A stretch of 64,000 nucleotides of DNA from positions 62,001 through 126,000 of the forward strand of contig NZ_CANMPQ010000003.1 of the NCBI RefSeq assembly GCF_947499695.1, given 5' to 3'. The notes under the pieces are model-generated. The model made no database searches. It worked only from the letters and a program-made list of their open reading frames with translations, and was not told the origin of the DNA. Positions 9,274 through 18,498 of this stretch are shown here, in pieces. Source of the stretch: an uncultured Allomuricauda sp. (GTDB taxonomy: Bacteria > Bacteroidota > Bacteroidia > Flavobacteriales > Flavobacteriaceae). Each line of letters opens with the position of its first letter. Within the stretch, counting starts at the first letter, position 1. Both the position numbers and the translations under genes were made by a program.

Positions 9274-10368
9274 ATGAATCTCTTCATAATCTTTTCCATT
9301 GCTTGTATTACATTGTTTGGATTGTTGGCAATTTACCTTTTTGTTTCAAAAAAGGGGGTTCCTTCTTCAAATTGGCTGTTGGGAGGCTTCTTTCTTTTAT
9401 GGGCGCTGGACTTTTTGGATGCCGTAGCTTTTGTGATGGGGTTCTACGAAACATTTCCGCGATTGGCCCTCTGGATAGATTCCACTTCATTACTTTATGG
9501 CCCTTTGCTCTTTTTTTACACTAAAAGGATACTAGGGGGCATTCTTAAAAAAAATGATCTAGTACACCTTTTACCATTTATCTGCCTACTTTTTATCATC
9601 ATGGCCACCTATCACTCACTTCCTTTAGAAAACAAACTAGAAGTACTACATTCCATATCGACTTCGAACCAGCCTATTGGCTCTTTCATCGGAGCACTAT
9701 TGATATATGCCCACGTTTTTGCCTATGTTTTCCATGCAAAGGGTATGGTTTCAAAAACTGTTAAAAATCTGAATGCATTTTATTCGGAATATGATATCAA
9801 TTGGCTAAAAGACATCCTAAATGCGGTAGTTGTAATATTGGTTATTTCATTACTGGCAACCCTTTTTTATTACAATCCAAATGTTTACTTTAAAATTGGA
9901 TTACCATTGCTGGCCCTTTGCATGGGCCTCATTCTTATCCGGATAATTGTAAAGGCATTGGATCATCCTTTTGTTGTAGAAAGAGTCAAATTCACAAGCA
10001 CCGCTAAGAATAAACTTGAGCAGGAAGAAGCTGACATGATTTCTGAAAAAGTGCTTTCCGCCTTAGAGCAAAATTCCATCCATTTTCAACCTGACTTAAC
10101 CTTGGAGCAGCTATCGCTTTCCATAAATGAGAATACACGAAAGGTTTCCATGGCAATCAATGAAGTTTTCAAAAAATCATTTTTTGACTTAATTAATGGG
10201 TATCGCGTAGAAGCCGCCAAAAAAATCCTTAAGGAGAGTCAAGACGATAAATTGACCATTTTAGAAGTAATGTACCTTGTAGGTTACAATTCCAAATCCT
10301 CTTTCAACACACAATTTAAAAACAGGACTGGCCTTACACCAACGGAATACAGAAGACTAAAAACCTAA
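9274..10368 (+). CDS. Membrane-bound AraC-family transcription regulator (7TM-AraC type)
   Basis: 364 residues from the ATG at 9274. The frame extends upstream to a TTG at 9229, but the ATG gives a clean N-terminal membrane helix. Seven hydrophobic segments fill roughly residues 1-235. A linker leads to a C-terminal AraC-type double helix-turn-helix (about 265-364), including LTLEQLSLSINENTRKVSMAI and the family signature VGYNSKSSFNTQFKNRTGLTP. Proteins of this layout in Bacteroidota are thought to sense a membrane or periplasmic signal and bind DNA directly. The ligand is unknown. The adjacent CPBP gene on the same strand, preceded by repeated sequence, is a likely target. Confidence 0.9.
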   Translation: MNLFIIFSIACITLFGLLAIYLFVSKKGVPSSNWLLGGFFLLWALDFLDAVAFVMGFYETFPRLALWIDSTSLLYGPLLFFYTKRILGGILKKNDLVHLLPFICLLFIIMATYHSLPLENKLEVLHSISTSNQPIGSFIGALLIYAHVFAYVFHAKGMVSKTVKNLNAFYSEYDINWLKDILNAVVVILVISLLATLFYYNPNVYFKIGLPLLALCMGLILIRIIVKALDHPFVVERVKFTSTAKNKLEQEEADMISEKVLSALEQNSIHFQPDLTLEQLSLSINENTRKVSMAINEVFKKSFFDLINGYRVEAAKKILKESQDDKLTILEVMYLVGYNSKSSFNTQFKNRTGLTPTEYRRLKT

Positions 10369-10427
10369 GTTCGACTTCTGATTTCCTGAAATCCAACCCA
10401 TTAAATTGGTTCGACTTCGTAAAGTCG
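10369..10427 (+). promoter_or_regulatory. Repeats upstream of the CPBP gene (candidate operator)
   Basis: The 10-mer GTTCGACTTC occurs at 10369-10378 and 10409-10418, starting exactly 40 bp apart (about four helical turns). The second copy is also part of a short hairpin, CGACTT / AAGTCG (10412-10427). The site lies between the AraC regulator and the CPBP gene, as expected for a dimeric activator. Binding is inference. Confidence 0.4.
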
Positions 10428-10463
10428 GTCGCACAGGTCCGATTTTCAATTCAATTTAGCTCC

Positions 10464-11240
10464 ATGAATCTTAAAACAGACCTCATGGGAAACACCTTCG
10501 ATATTTATCAGGATCAAATCACTTTAAAAAAACAATTATGGTACCACTTCTATATGGGAATCATTTTTCTGGCTGTATATATCCTTATAAGCGGACATCT
10601 GGTCGATATGGGATACCCTGGACTTGCACCTTTGCTATTGGTTGAACTATTGGTTCTAACACCTTTGGCGACCACACATTTACTCCGCAAAGGAAAAGAG
10701 CTAAACGGACGTTACACCCTTAAAAACGTCATAGCATACACAGAAAAGTTGTCCGTTGGTCAATATATAAAATGGTCACTTATCGGAATGTTGGCATGTT
10801 TGGTTGTTTTCATTCCTTTATACCCGATTGGCTTGTGGATCAAAGAAAACATTTTCTTCTGGTTGCCCGAATGGTATTTCGACCCTGGCTTTGGAAGCGC
10901 AAATTTATCCCTTATCGCCAAAGTATTTTTCTTGGGAATATTCATTGATGGTATTATTGGACCACTTGTTGAAGAACTGTTTTTTAGGGGGTATTTATTA
11001 CCACGAATGGCCTACCTAAAAAAATGGGCTCCTATTTTAAACGGTGCACTCTTTGGTTTGTACCATTTTTGGCAGCCACATAATTATATGGCTACAGTTT
11101 TAATCGGAATTATTTTAAGTTGGATAGTTTGGAAAAAGAAAAATGTCTATTTGGGAATTATTATTCATTGCACATTGAATACTCTCGGGGCTCTTGCCGG
11201 TTTTTTGGCCGCATCTGAGGGGTTACCAATGTTCCGTTAG
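10464..11240 (+). CDS. CPBP family intramembrane glutamic endopeptidase (CAAX/bacteriocin-processing type)
   Basis: 258 residues with several membrane helices. Residues 170-175 are EELFFR, the EExxxR motif of the CPBP/Abi family. They are followed by the second motif (FGLYHF, His201) and the third conserved His in IIIHCTLN (His235). In this family these residues form the active site of an intramembrane protease. Some members confer immunity to bacteriocins, others process lipoproteins or prenylated substrates; nothing here identifies a substrate. It follows the AraC regulator by 95 bp containing repeated motifs, which suggests a regulator-target pair. Confidence 0.87.
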   Translation: MNLKTDLMGNTFDIYQDQITLKKQLWYHFYMGIIFLAVYILISGHLVDMGYPGLAPLLLVELLVLTPLATTHLLRKGKELNGRYTLKNVIAYTEKLSVGQYIKWSLIGMLACLVVFIPLYPIGLWIKENIFFWLPEWYFDPGFGSANLSLIAKVFFLGIFIDGIIGPLVEELFFRGYLLPRMAYLKKWAPILNGALFGLYHFWQPHNYMATVLIGIILSWIVWKKKNVYLGIIIHCTLNTLGALAGFLAASEGLPMFR

Positions 11241-11345
11241 AAAAGATGTTTACAACTCATGGTGTTTCCAATAAATCTTGGATAAATCCCATTAAAAAGC
11301 CATATGTCTGTGGCGGACAGCTCTCAATAAAATTGAGGCAATAAA

Positions 11346-11372
11346 AAAATCCTCTAAAATTAAGAGGATTTT
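11346..11372. terminator. Terminator downstream of tRNA-Gln
   Basis: A 10-bp stem AAAATCCTCT / AGAGGATTTT with a 7-base loop and A/T runs on both sides. It ends 4 bp from the tRNA 3' end on the minus strand and can also stop transcription from the CPBP gene. Confidence 0.8.
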
Positions 11373-11375
11373 TTG

Positions 11376-11447
11376 TTGGCCCACTAGGACTCGAACCTAG
11401 AACGACTGGACCAAAACCAGCTGTGTTGCCAATTACACCATGGGCCA
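11376..11447 (-). tRNA. tRNA-Gln (anticodon UUG)
   Basis: 72 bases on the minus strand. The acceptor stem TGGCCCA pairs fully with TGGGCCA. U8, the D arm (TGTAATTGGCAACA), an anticodon loop TTTTGGT giving UUG, and a T arm with GGTTCGAGTCC are all present. No CCA is encoded. It is followed by an intrinsic terminator. Confidence 0.95.
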
Positions 11448-11618
11448 TTTACCATTAAGAGGGTGCAAATTTAAAACAAACTTTCGTTTCAACAAATAAT
11501 TTGATAAGATTCCAAGCTTTATTTTTTGCAAGTGCCCTTGTTAAAGGTTTTCCAAAATTCAATAGTCTTCTCTACTATATTTACTAAATTCGCCTCAACT
11601 TGGTAAACACCAACTTTT

Positions 11619-14600
11619 ATGTTTGCAAAAGACTTCAAAAAATGGGATACCATATTGGGATGGGTCTCTTTTACCATTGCATTTATCGTTTATTCCCTTA
11701 CCGTTGAACCTACTGGAAGTTTTTGGGATGCAGGTGAATATATCACCACCTCCTCCAAATTGCAGGTAGGTCACCCACCAGGTGCTCCTCTTTTGCAAAT
11801 GATCGGTGCATTCTTTTCGATATTCGCTTTTGGTGATTCCTCCAAGATTGCTTTGATGGTCAATGCCGTTTCCATTGTTTCAAGTGCTTTTGCAGTATTG
11901 TTCACATTTTGGACAATCACGAATTTGACCCGCAAAATGATTTCAAAAAAGAAACCGTTGAGTAATAGTAAGACCATCGCCATTTTTGGAAGTGGTTTGG
12001 TAGGCGCACTGGCATTTACCTTTTCCGATAGTTTTTGGTTCAATGCGGTAGAAACAGAAGTTTACGCCATGGCCAGTTTAATCATGGCCCTTTTACTTTG
12101 GCTGGGACTAAAATGGGTAGACAATCTTGACGACCCTCGAGGTCATCGATGGCTATTACTCATTTGCTTTGTAATCGGCCTTACTTTCGGAATACAATTT
12201 ATGGGCTTTTTGGCCATCCCATCCATAGGCCTGTTATACTATTTCAAAACATACAAAACAACAACAATAAAGAACTTTTTGTTGGCCAATATTATAGTTG
12301 TGACCCTACTAATGTTGGTTTACAAATTTTCCTTGACCTATGTATTAAAATTATTCGGTTGGAGTGAAGTTTTCTTCATAAACAGCATTGGACTGCCATT
12401 TAATTCGGGGACAATCATAATGGGGTTGTTGTTTATCTCAGCCTTTTATTTTGCCCTGCGTTACACAAGAAAAAATGGCTTCCATTCAGGAAATATCATA
12501 GTGTTGTGCTTGATGTTTCTTTTGCTCGGTTTTTCATCTTGGTTGATGTTGCCCATAAGAGCTAATGCCAATACCGTGGTCAATGAAAATGACCCTTCAG
12601 ATGCTCGATCACTTCTTGCGTACTACAACAGAGAGCAATACCCAGGGGTAGAAAGTCCATTTTATGGGGCATATTACTCCAATACTTTCGCACCAGCTGG
12701 AGAAGACCAGGACGACCGTCCAAAATACGAGAAAGATGAAAAGTTGGGCAAGTATGTGATTGTCAATAATTATAAAAATGCCATTCAAGGTCCGCATGAG
12801 AAGCATGTAGGTTTTTTACCAAGACTTTGGAGTGAGCAACATGCGGAAAATTACATGCGCCATTTTGGTGTATTAGAGTTTAAGATCAAGTCGGAATATA
12901 TATCAAACAACGACCTGCGGGAGGCCGTCGCCAAATTTAAAGATGCCTATGCCCGAGGAGAGCTTGACGGCGAACAATACATTCGTTTTTTACGCGAGTT
13001 TAGTGAATATATCGAAGTCGAACCCCCCACCGTTTGGCAAAATATTAAGTACATGTTCGAGTTCCAATTTGGATACATGTACATGCGTTACTTTATGTGG
13101 AATTTTGTTGGCCGACAGAATGATGTTCAGGGTAGATATGATGAAAATGGACATTGGCTAAGTGGTATCGGTTTTGTGGATAGCCTTAGACTCGGGAGTC
13201 AAAATAACCTGCCCAGCGACTGGGAAAACAACAAAGGCAGAAACACCTATTTCTTTTTACCGCTACTCCTTGGGATTATCGGTATTGTCTTTCAAGTTTC
13301 CAAAAATCCAAAACACTTTTGGGCACTCTTTGTCTTTTTTATGTTTACCGGATTGGCCATTCAATTCTATACCAATCCTTACATTTTCCAACCCAGGGAA
13401 AGAGATTATTCCCTAGTGGGGTCATTCTATATCTTTTGTATTTGGATAGGTATGGGTGTATATGGCCTATTTGATGAATTCAGGAAGTTTTTATCAGCTA
13501 AGATAGCCGCCCCAGCGATTACGGTAATATGCCTTTTGGCAGTTCCCTTGCTGATGGCCTTTCAGAACTGGGATGATCATGACCGTTCAGGTAGAGCTAC
13601 TGCAAATTCAACGGCAAAGGCGTACTTAAATTCGTGTCAAGAAGATGCAGGAGCTATTTTGTTTACTATTGGGGATAACGACACTTTCCCTCTCTGGTAT
13701 GTGCAGGAAATTGAAGACTACCGAACCGATGTTCGTGTAGTTAACACTAGCCTTTTTGCCACAGATTGGTATATAGACCAGATGAAACGAAAAGCCTATG
13801 AAAGTGACCCAATTCCTTCACAACTGACCCATGATAAATATCGTTATGGCTCACGAGATGCTGTTTATTATCAAGGTATAACAGAAAATAGGTGGAGTAT
13901 CAAAGATTTTGTGAATTGGATTGGAAGTGATAAACCTCAGACCAGATATAAGTATTTGTTGGAAAAGCAAGGTGTTGATGTTAGTGAGGTTCCCGAAGGC
14001 ACTTTAAATATCATTTATTATCCTACCAATAAAATCAGGATTCCTGTCAACAAAAAGAATGTTTTAGAAAGCGGATTGGTCAAGGAGAAAGATGCTGATC
14101 TCATCGTAGATTATATAGATATTGACCTTCCAAAGAGTGCGCTTCCAAAAAATAGGATTTTAATGTTAGACCTTATCGCCAACAACGATTGGAAAAGGCC
14201 CATCTATTTTTCCGGTGGAAGCTTTGATAGTGCAGAGTACATTTGGATGAAGGATTATTTGCAGTTGGATGGTTTGACCTACAAATTGGTTCCCATTAAG
14301 ACCGAAAACAGAAGTTCCTTTGAAATGGGTCGAATAGATAGTGACCTAATGTATGATATCGTCAAAAAGTGGGATTGGGGAAATTCAAGCGGAGACATTT
14401 ACCACGACCCCCAAACACGTTCACAAGGTCTGTCTTTCAGAAGTAATCTTGCCCGTTTGATGGAGACATTGATTGCCGAAAACAAGATAGATAAGGCCAA
14501 AGATATCATTGATATGGCCATGACAAATATGCCTGTTGAACGATATGGGTTTTATGCATTTGTGGAGCCTTTTGTAGACGGATATTACAAAGTCGGTGAA

Positions 14601-14948
14601 ACCGATAAGGCACGTGAGCTTTTTGAAAAACTGAAAAAGGTCTATCAAGAACGATTGGAGTACTATTCCGGTATTCCATTGGATGAGCAGTACGACAAAA
14701 TTGATGACATCCTAACCGAAATGCAGGCGTACAGGAGAAACATTGACATCCTTATCGAAAATCAGGATAGGGAACTGGCTGAATCTGAAACCTTGATTTT
14801 CAATGAGTACATAGACAAATTCTCCCAGTTTGTTGGAGAAGATGAAGATGCTTTTGAAGAACCCACCATGCCCGATCCGGACATTGAAGATTCTATTCCA
14901 TTGGACACCATAGAAGCCATATCGGATTCAGCAGCCGCTGTCCAATAG
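11619..14948 (+). CDS. DUF2723 (GT117-type) multipass glycosyltransferase-like membrane protein
   Basis: 1109 residues. The N-terminus carries the DUF2723 signature: VEPTGSFWDAGEYITTSSKL followed by GHPPGAP, resembling the periplasmic Asp loop of GT-C glycosyltransferases. About a dozen membrane helices occupy residues 10-320 and 530-650. A large soluble C-terminal region (about 650-1109) ends in helical, TPR-like and acidic sequence. The family is common in Bacteroidota and is classed with protein O-mannosyltransferase-like enzymes (GT117). Transfer of a lipid-linked sugar on the periplasmic side is the likely activity, but acceptor and donor are unknown. It is transcribed alone. Confidence 0.88.
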   Translation: MFAKDFKKWDTILGWVSFTIAFIVYSLTVEPTGSFWDAGEYITTSSKLQVGHPPGAPLLQMIGAFFSIFAFGDSSKIALMVNAVSIVSSAFAVLFTFWTITNLTRKMISKKKPLSNSKTIAIFGSGLVGALAFTFSDSFWFNAVETEVYAMASLIMALLLWLGLKWVDNLDDPRGHRWLLLICFVIGLTFGIQFMGFLAIPSIGLLYYFKTYKTTTIKNFLLANIIVVTLLMLVYKFSLTYVLKLFGWSEVFFINSIGLPFNSGTIIMGLLFISAFYFALRYTRKNGFHSGNIIVLCLMFLLLGFSSWLMLPIRANANTVVNENDPSDARSLLAYYNREQYPGVESPFYGAYYSNTFAPAGEDQDDRPKYEKDEKLGKYVIVNNYKNAIQGPHEKHVGFLPRLWSEQHAENYMRHFGVLEFKIKSEYISNNDLREAVAKFKDAYARGELDGEQYIRFLREFSEYIEVEPPTVWQNIKYMFEFQFGYMYMRYFMWNFVGRQNDVQGRYDENGHWLSGIGFVDSLRLGSQNNLPSDWENNKGRNTYFFLPLLLGIIGIVFQVSKNPKHFWALFVFFMFTGLAIQFYTNPYIFQPRERDYSLVGSFYIFCIWIGMGVYGLFDEFRKFLSAKIAAPAITVICLLAVPLLMAFQNWDDHDRSGRATANSTAKAYLNSCQEDAGAILFTIGDNDTFPLWYVQEIEDYRTDVRVVNTSLFATDWYIDQMKRKAYESDPIPSQLTHDKYRYGSRDAVYYQGITENRWSIKDFVNWIGSDKPQTRYKYLLEKQGVDVSEVPEGTLNIIYYPTNKIRIPVNKKNVLESGLVKEKDADLIVDYIDIDLPKSALPKNRILMLDLIANNDWKRPIYFSGGSFDSAEYIWMKDYLQLDGLTYKLVPIKTENRSSFEMGRIDSDLMYDIVKKWDWGNSSGDIYHDPQTRSQGLSFRSNLARLMETLIAENKIDKAKDIIDMAMTNMPVERYGFYAFVEPFVDGYYKVGETDKARELFEKLKKVYQERLEYYSGIPLDEQYDKIDDILTEMQAYRRNIDILIENQDRELAESETLIFNEYIDKFSQFVGEDEDAFEEPTMPDPDIEDSIPLDTIEAISDSAAAVQ

Positions 14949-14970
14949 GTTGAAAATAAAATAAATCGGC

Positions 14971-15267
14971 TTAGATATATTCATTTAGGATTCCAATAAG
15001 GGTATTGGCATCCTGTTCACCGCTTTGTCGCCAGACCATTTCTCCTTTTTTGTAGATCATCAAAGTAGGTAACCCTTTGATGCGGAGTGCTTGTGAAAGC
15101 TCTTTGTTTTTGTCGACATCGATTTTAATCACTTTTCCTTTATCTCCTAAGGCAGCTGCTACATCGCGCAACACAGGATGCATAGAGGTGGATTGATCAT
15201 TCCATTCTGCGTAAAAGTCCAGCAACACTGGCACTTTTACATCAATAAGTTCACCAAATTTAGACAT
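14971..15267 (-). CDS. Thioredoxin-fold protein lacking the CxxC active site
   Basis: 98 residues. The sequence follows the thioredoxin fold: VPVLLDFYAEW, an internal VIKIDVDKN strand, and GLPTL with the conserved cis-proline (Pro67). Where thioredoxins have WCGPC this protein has W22-N-D-Q-S26, so both active-site cysteines are missing; there is no cysteine anywhere in the protein. It cannot be a dithiol oxidoreductase. It might act as a chaperone, a structural partner or a redox-independent binding protein. It has its own promoter at 15291-15298 and no signal peptide, so it should be cytoplasmic. It is convergent with the DUF2723 gene. Confidence 0.88.
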   Translation of the reverse strand: MSKFGELIDVKVPVLLDFYAEWNDQSTSMHPVLRDVAAALGDKGKVIKIDVDKNKELSQALRIKGLPTLMIYKKGEMVWRQSGEQDANTLIGILNEYI

Positions 15268-15290
15268 GTATACTTACTCGGTTTACCAAC

Positions 15291-15298
15291 CAAAAGTA
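15291..15298 (-). promoter_or_regulatory. Promoter -7 box of the thioredoxin-fold gene
   Basis: Minus strand reads TACTTTTG, a full TAnnTTTG match, 24 bp before the ATG at 15267. No clear -33 element. Confidence 0.5.
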
Positions 15299-15358
15299 AG
15301 AAAATTTGTTAAAATTTTACTGAAGTCCGTTTTTATAAGGAAAGGAACGGCGTTAAAT

Positions 15359-16594
15359 TTAGGTTAAACCTTTCTTTTTAAGGGTAATCACAGTGATTTC
15401 AGGCCAAATCCCGACACGACCTGGATAACCTATAAATCCAAAGCCACGATTTACATTAATGAACTGCCCCAGCTCTTCATAAACGCCCGCCCAATACTTG
15501 TAACGCCATTTTACCGGACTCCATTTTACCCATCCAGGAATCTCTACTCCGAACTGCATGCCATGGGTATGTCCACTTAGGGTAAGCTGGAAGTGATAGT
15601 CATCTTTGATAACAACATCTTCCCAATGCGATGGATCATGGCTCATCAATATTTTAAAATCATCCTTGGAAATGCCGGTTTTTGCTTTTTCAAGATCTCC
15701 AGCTTTTTTAAATCCACCTCTACCCCAATTCTCAACACCCAACAAAACAATTCGTTGTCCATCTTTTTCTAAGTAGCGATGTGTATCCAGCAAGAGATCA
15801 AAGCCCATTTCTTTTTGCAAATTCTTTAGGTCAACTAGGTTTTCAGCTTTGGCTTCATCCGATTCCCATTGAGTATAATCTCCATAATCATGGTTTCCTA
15901 GTATCGAGTACTTCCCATCCTTAGCTTCAAGGGTTCCAAATAAATCCGCCCATGGTTTCATTTCCTCAGCCTTATCATTTACCATATCTCCGGTAAAAAG
16001 AATAACATCGCTTTGTTGTTCATTAATCAAATCAATGCCATAAGACACTTTTTTTCGATTATCAAAGCTACCGCTGTGCACATCTGAAATCTGGGTGATT
16101 TTATAACCATCAAAAGCATCGGGCAAATCGTCAAACTCAAGTTGATACTTCAATACCTTGTAGTTGTATTTACCCCTGTACATTCCATAGAGCAAGGCAC
16201 CGAATGGCAATGCAGCAATCCCAAGAGCAATTCCACTGATAAATTTTCGACGAGAAGGGAAAAATTGGGTCTGGGTTTCTGATAGCCCAGCTATTTTGTT
16301 GTATCCAAATACAAACAATCGAACGATATCTTCAAGCAATAGAAAGATTCCAAATACCAATCCAAGCAACAAAAACGAAAAGAAAATCCCACCCGCATTG
16401 GCAATCTGTCCCCTTATACCATCTCCTGGGGTGTAGTTAAGCACACGAATTAAGAAATTGGCCAAAGCTCCTAAAAAGAGCAATCCATAGGCCCAATGAA
16501 GCCATACATTTTTAAAAAGGGTTTTAAACCCCTGAAAACCATAAATGGCTGAAACAATATAAATTATGGACAGAATAATTAAAAATCGGGGCAT
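15359..16594 (-). CDS. Membrane-anchored metallophosphoesterase
   Basis: 411 residues. Four membrane segments (about 3-20, 33-52, 68-88 and 118-138) precede a calcineurin-like phosphoesterase domain. Metal-binding motifs are present in order: DVH at 171-173, GDMVND at 202-207, GNHD at 233-236, SHDPSHW, and the final GHTHG. The layout matches the YkuE/YaeI-like group, whose better-known members hydrolyse UDP-2,3-diacylglucosamine or other phosphoesters. The C-terminal domain is probably on the membrane surface; which side is not clear. It has its own -7 box at 16610-16617. Substrate is not inferable. Confidence 0.88.
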   Translation of the reverse strand: MPRFLIILSIIYIVSAIYGFQGFKTLFKNVWLHWAYGLLFLGALANFLIRVLNYTPGDGIRGQIANAGGIFFSFLLLGLVFGIFLLLEDIVRLFVFGYNKIAGLSETQTQFFPSRRKFISGIALGIAALPFGALLYGMYRGKYNYKVLKYQLEFDDLPDAFDGYKITQISDVHSGSFDNRKKVSYGIDLINEQQSDVILFTGDMVNDKAEEMKPWADLFGTLEAKDGKYSILGNHDYGDYTQWESDEAKAENLVDLKNLQKEMGFDLLLDTHRYLEKDGQRIVLLGVENWGRGGFKKAGDLEKAKTGISKDDFKILMSHDPSHWEDVVIKDDYHFQLTLSGHTHGMQFGVEIPGWVKWSPVKWRYKYWAGVYEELGQFINVNRGFGFIGYPGRVGIWPEITVITLKKKGLT

Positions 16595-16609
16595 GCAATT
16601 GCTTTTTTA

Positions 16610-16617
16610 CAAAGATA
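16610..16617 (-). promoter_or_regulatory. Promoter -7 box of the metallophosphoesterase gene
   Basis: Minus strand reads TATCTTTG, a full TAnnTTTG match, 15 bp before the ATG at 16594. No clear -33 element. Confidence 0.45.
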
Positions 16618-16650
16618 TTTCTTTAGTTCTGGAACTGAATTATTTAGCGA

Positions 16651-17373
16651 TTATTTAACGCTGCGTACAATTTGACGAACCTTGTCCAAGTTTGTTACAG
16701 CTACTTGATATTCCTGCAAATGAGTTTCCGAATTCATTGGAACTTTACCCGAAATGGTTACTTCATTTCCAAAGGATGTTCCAGAAAGGTGAATGGCCCG
16801 CAGTCCGGCTGCCTTAAATTTTTCGCAATTATCAAGTCGTACACCTCCACCTGCCATTACAATCGTACCTTTTGATAAATCATTTAACTCTTTTAGCAAA
16901 CTCAAACCCTTTGTGCCAGAAGATTCCTGACCAGAAGTCAAAACATAATCAGCTCCAATTGTATTTAATTGTTCCAATGTTTCTATAGGTTTTCTAACCC
17001 AATCGAATGCTCGGTGAAAAGTAAATTTCATGGAGCCTGATGCTTCGAGCAAAACCGATGTTCGGTCCATATCCAAGCTAAAATCAGGTTTGAGTATTCC
17101 AGAAACAATTCCATCCACCCCCATTTGTTTGCATAAAGCGATATTCTTTTGCATTACTTCAAACTCAAAATCAGAATAAGTGAAATGGCCACTGCGGGGT
17201 CTAATCAGCACATGTACAGGAATACTGAGTTGATTTCGAACCGCTTCAATCAATCCATAGGACGGAGTAATTCCACCTACCCCCAACTCGCTGCAAAGCT
17301 CAATACGGTCAGCTCCAGCTTCTTGGGCAACAAGGGCAGATTCAAGTGAGTTGGCACAAACTTCTACAAGCAT
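16651..17373 (-). CDS. cutC: CutC family protein
   Basis: 240 residues from the ATG at 17373. The frame continues upstream to 17742, but that part is antisense to the divergent asparaginase gene and is not coding. The N-terminus MLVEVCANSLESALVAQEAG and the segment GADRIELCSELGVGGITPS are diagnostic of CutC. So are IPVHVLIRPRSGHF, MKFTFHRAFD and VMAGGGVR. CutC is a TIM-barrel protein historically linked to copper homeostasis; its enzymatic role is unsettled. It starts 40 bp from the divergent glycosylasparaginase gene, so the two share a very short intergenic region. Confidence 0.93.
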   Translation of the reverse strand: MLVEVCANSLESALVAQEAGADRIELCSELGVGGITPSYGLIEAVRNQLSIPVHVLIRPRSGHFTYSDFEFEVMQKNIALCKQMGVDGIVSGILKPDFSLDMDRTSVLLEASGSMKFTFHRAFDWVRKPIETLEQLNTIGADYVLTSGQESSGTKGLSLLKELNDLSKGTIVMAGGGVRLDNCEKFKAAGLRAIHLSGTSFGNEVTISGKVPMNSETHLQEYQVAVTNLDKVRQIVRSVK

Positions 17374-17413
17374 ATTGCTATCTTTAGCAGGACTAAAAAT
17401 AAACATCCAAACC

Positions 17414-18409
17414 ATGCAAAGACGCAAATTTCTTAAAAAATCAGGGCTTACTACTGCAGGACTCATGTCAGCACCTGTTTTAGCCTCATGCAAGACCGAA
17501 AGCAAACCCGAAAATGTAGCAGTAGTGACGGCAGCTACAAAACCGATTGCCATTTGTACTTGGAACTTTATGAATGCTACGGCAAAAGCATGGGATGTGC
17601 TGAAAAATGATGGTAATGCACTGGACGCTGTTGAACAAGGTGTCATGGTTGAAGAGTCTGATGTCACCAATGAAACTGTTGGAAAAGGTGGACGTCCTGA
17701 TCGGGATGGCAATGTAACTTTGGATGCCTGTATTATGGACAAAGATGGTAATTGCGGCTCGGTTGTGTATTTACAGAATATTGAACATCCGGTCTCGGTG
17801 GCCAGGAAAGTAATGGAAGAAACTCCCCATATTATTCTAGCTGGAAGGGGTGCGGAAAAGTTTGCCTATGAAAAGGGGTTTAAAAAAACCGACTTATTAA
17901 CGGAAAGCACACGGAAACAATATGAAGAGTGGAGGAAAACATCCAACTATGAAACTACCATCAACATAGAAAACCATGACACCATCGGAATGTTGGCCAT
18001 TGACAAAAACGGAAACATTGCCGGAGCTTGTACTACTAGCGGAATGGCATACAAGGTTGCAGGTCGTGTTGGCGATTCACCCATAATTGGGGCTGGATTG
18101 TATGTAGACAATGAAGTCGGAGGTGCCACGGCAACTGGAGTGGGTGAAGAAGTCATCCGTACAGTTGGCAGTTTTTTGATTGTTGAATTGATGCGTCAAG
18201 GAAAAAGCCCGCAAGAAGCCTGTGAGGAAGGTGTAAAGCGCATCATGAAAAAGAATGAGGGACGCAAGGATTTCCAGATAGGTTTTTTGGCTATTAACAA
18301 GCAAGGTGAAACTGGAGGCTATTGCGTGCATCCAGGGTTTACCTATCGCGAATATTCCGAAAAAGGTCATGAAAACAAACAGGTACATAGTTTTTATCAA
18401 AAAGAATAA
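17414..18409 (+). CDS. N(4)-(beta-N-acetylglucosaminyl)-L-asparaginase (glycosylasparaginase), exported lipoprotein
   Basis: 331 residues from the ATG at 17414; an in-frame upstream start at 17351 would place extra residues before the signal sequence and is rejected. The N-terminus MQRRKFLKKSG has a twin-arginine-like motif, then a hydrophobic stretch and a lipobox ending at Cys26. The body is a Ntn-hydrolase of the aspartylglucosaminidase type. The precursor cleaves before Thr190 in HDTIGMLAID, and this Thr becomes the nucleophile. GRVGDSPIIGAGLYVDN is also a family signature. It should remove the glycan-linked asparagine side chain from N-glycopeptides (EC 3.5.1.26) outside the cytoplasm, a scavenging role common in Bacteroidota. 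Function is confident; lipid anchoring is inferred. Confidence 0.9.
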   Translation: MQRRKFLKKSGLTTAGLMSAPVLASCKTESKPENVAVVTAATKPIAICTWNFMNATAKAWDVLKNDGNALDAVEQGVMVEESDVTNETVGKGGRPDRDGNVTLDACIMDKDGNCGSVVYLQNIEHPVSVARKVMEETPHIILAGRGAEKFAYEKGFKKTDLLTESTRKQYEEWRKTSNYETTINIENHDTIGMLAIDKNGNIAGACTTSGMAYKVAGRVGDSPIIGAGLYVDNEVGGATATGVGEEVIRTVGSFLIVELMRQGKSPQEACEEGVKRIMKKNEGRKDFQIGFLAINKQGETGGYCVHPGFTYREYSEKGHENKQVHSFYQKE

Positions 18410-18498
18410 AATGTATCCTTTTTAAACCCATATCAACTTGATTCTTTTTTCTACTTTTAAGATTCTTCAATCGAAAATTTTTAATTGACTACAATATT

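Noticed and set aside
10369-10463. Short hairpin as a terminator of the AraC gene
   Set aside because: The stem CGACTT / AAGTCG is short and not followed by a T-run, so it was treated as part of the repeat region instead.
17374-17742. N-terminal extension of the CutC frame
   Set aside because: It overlaps the divergent glycosylasparaginase gene and its residues do not match CutC, which clearly starts MLVEVCANS.
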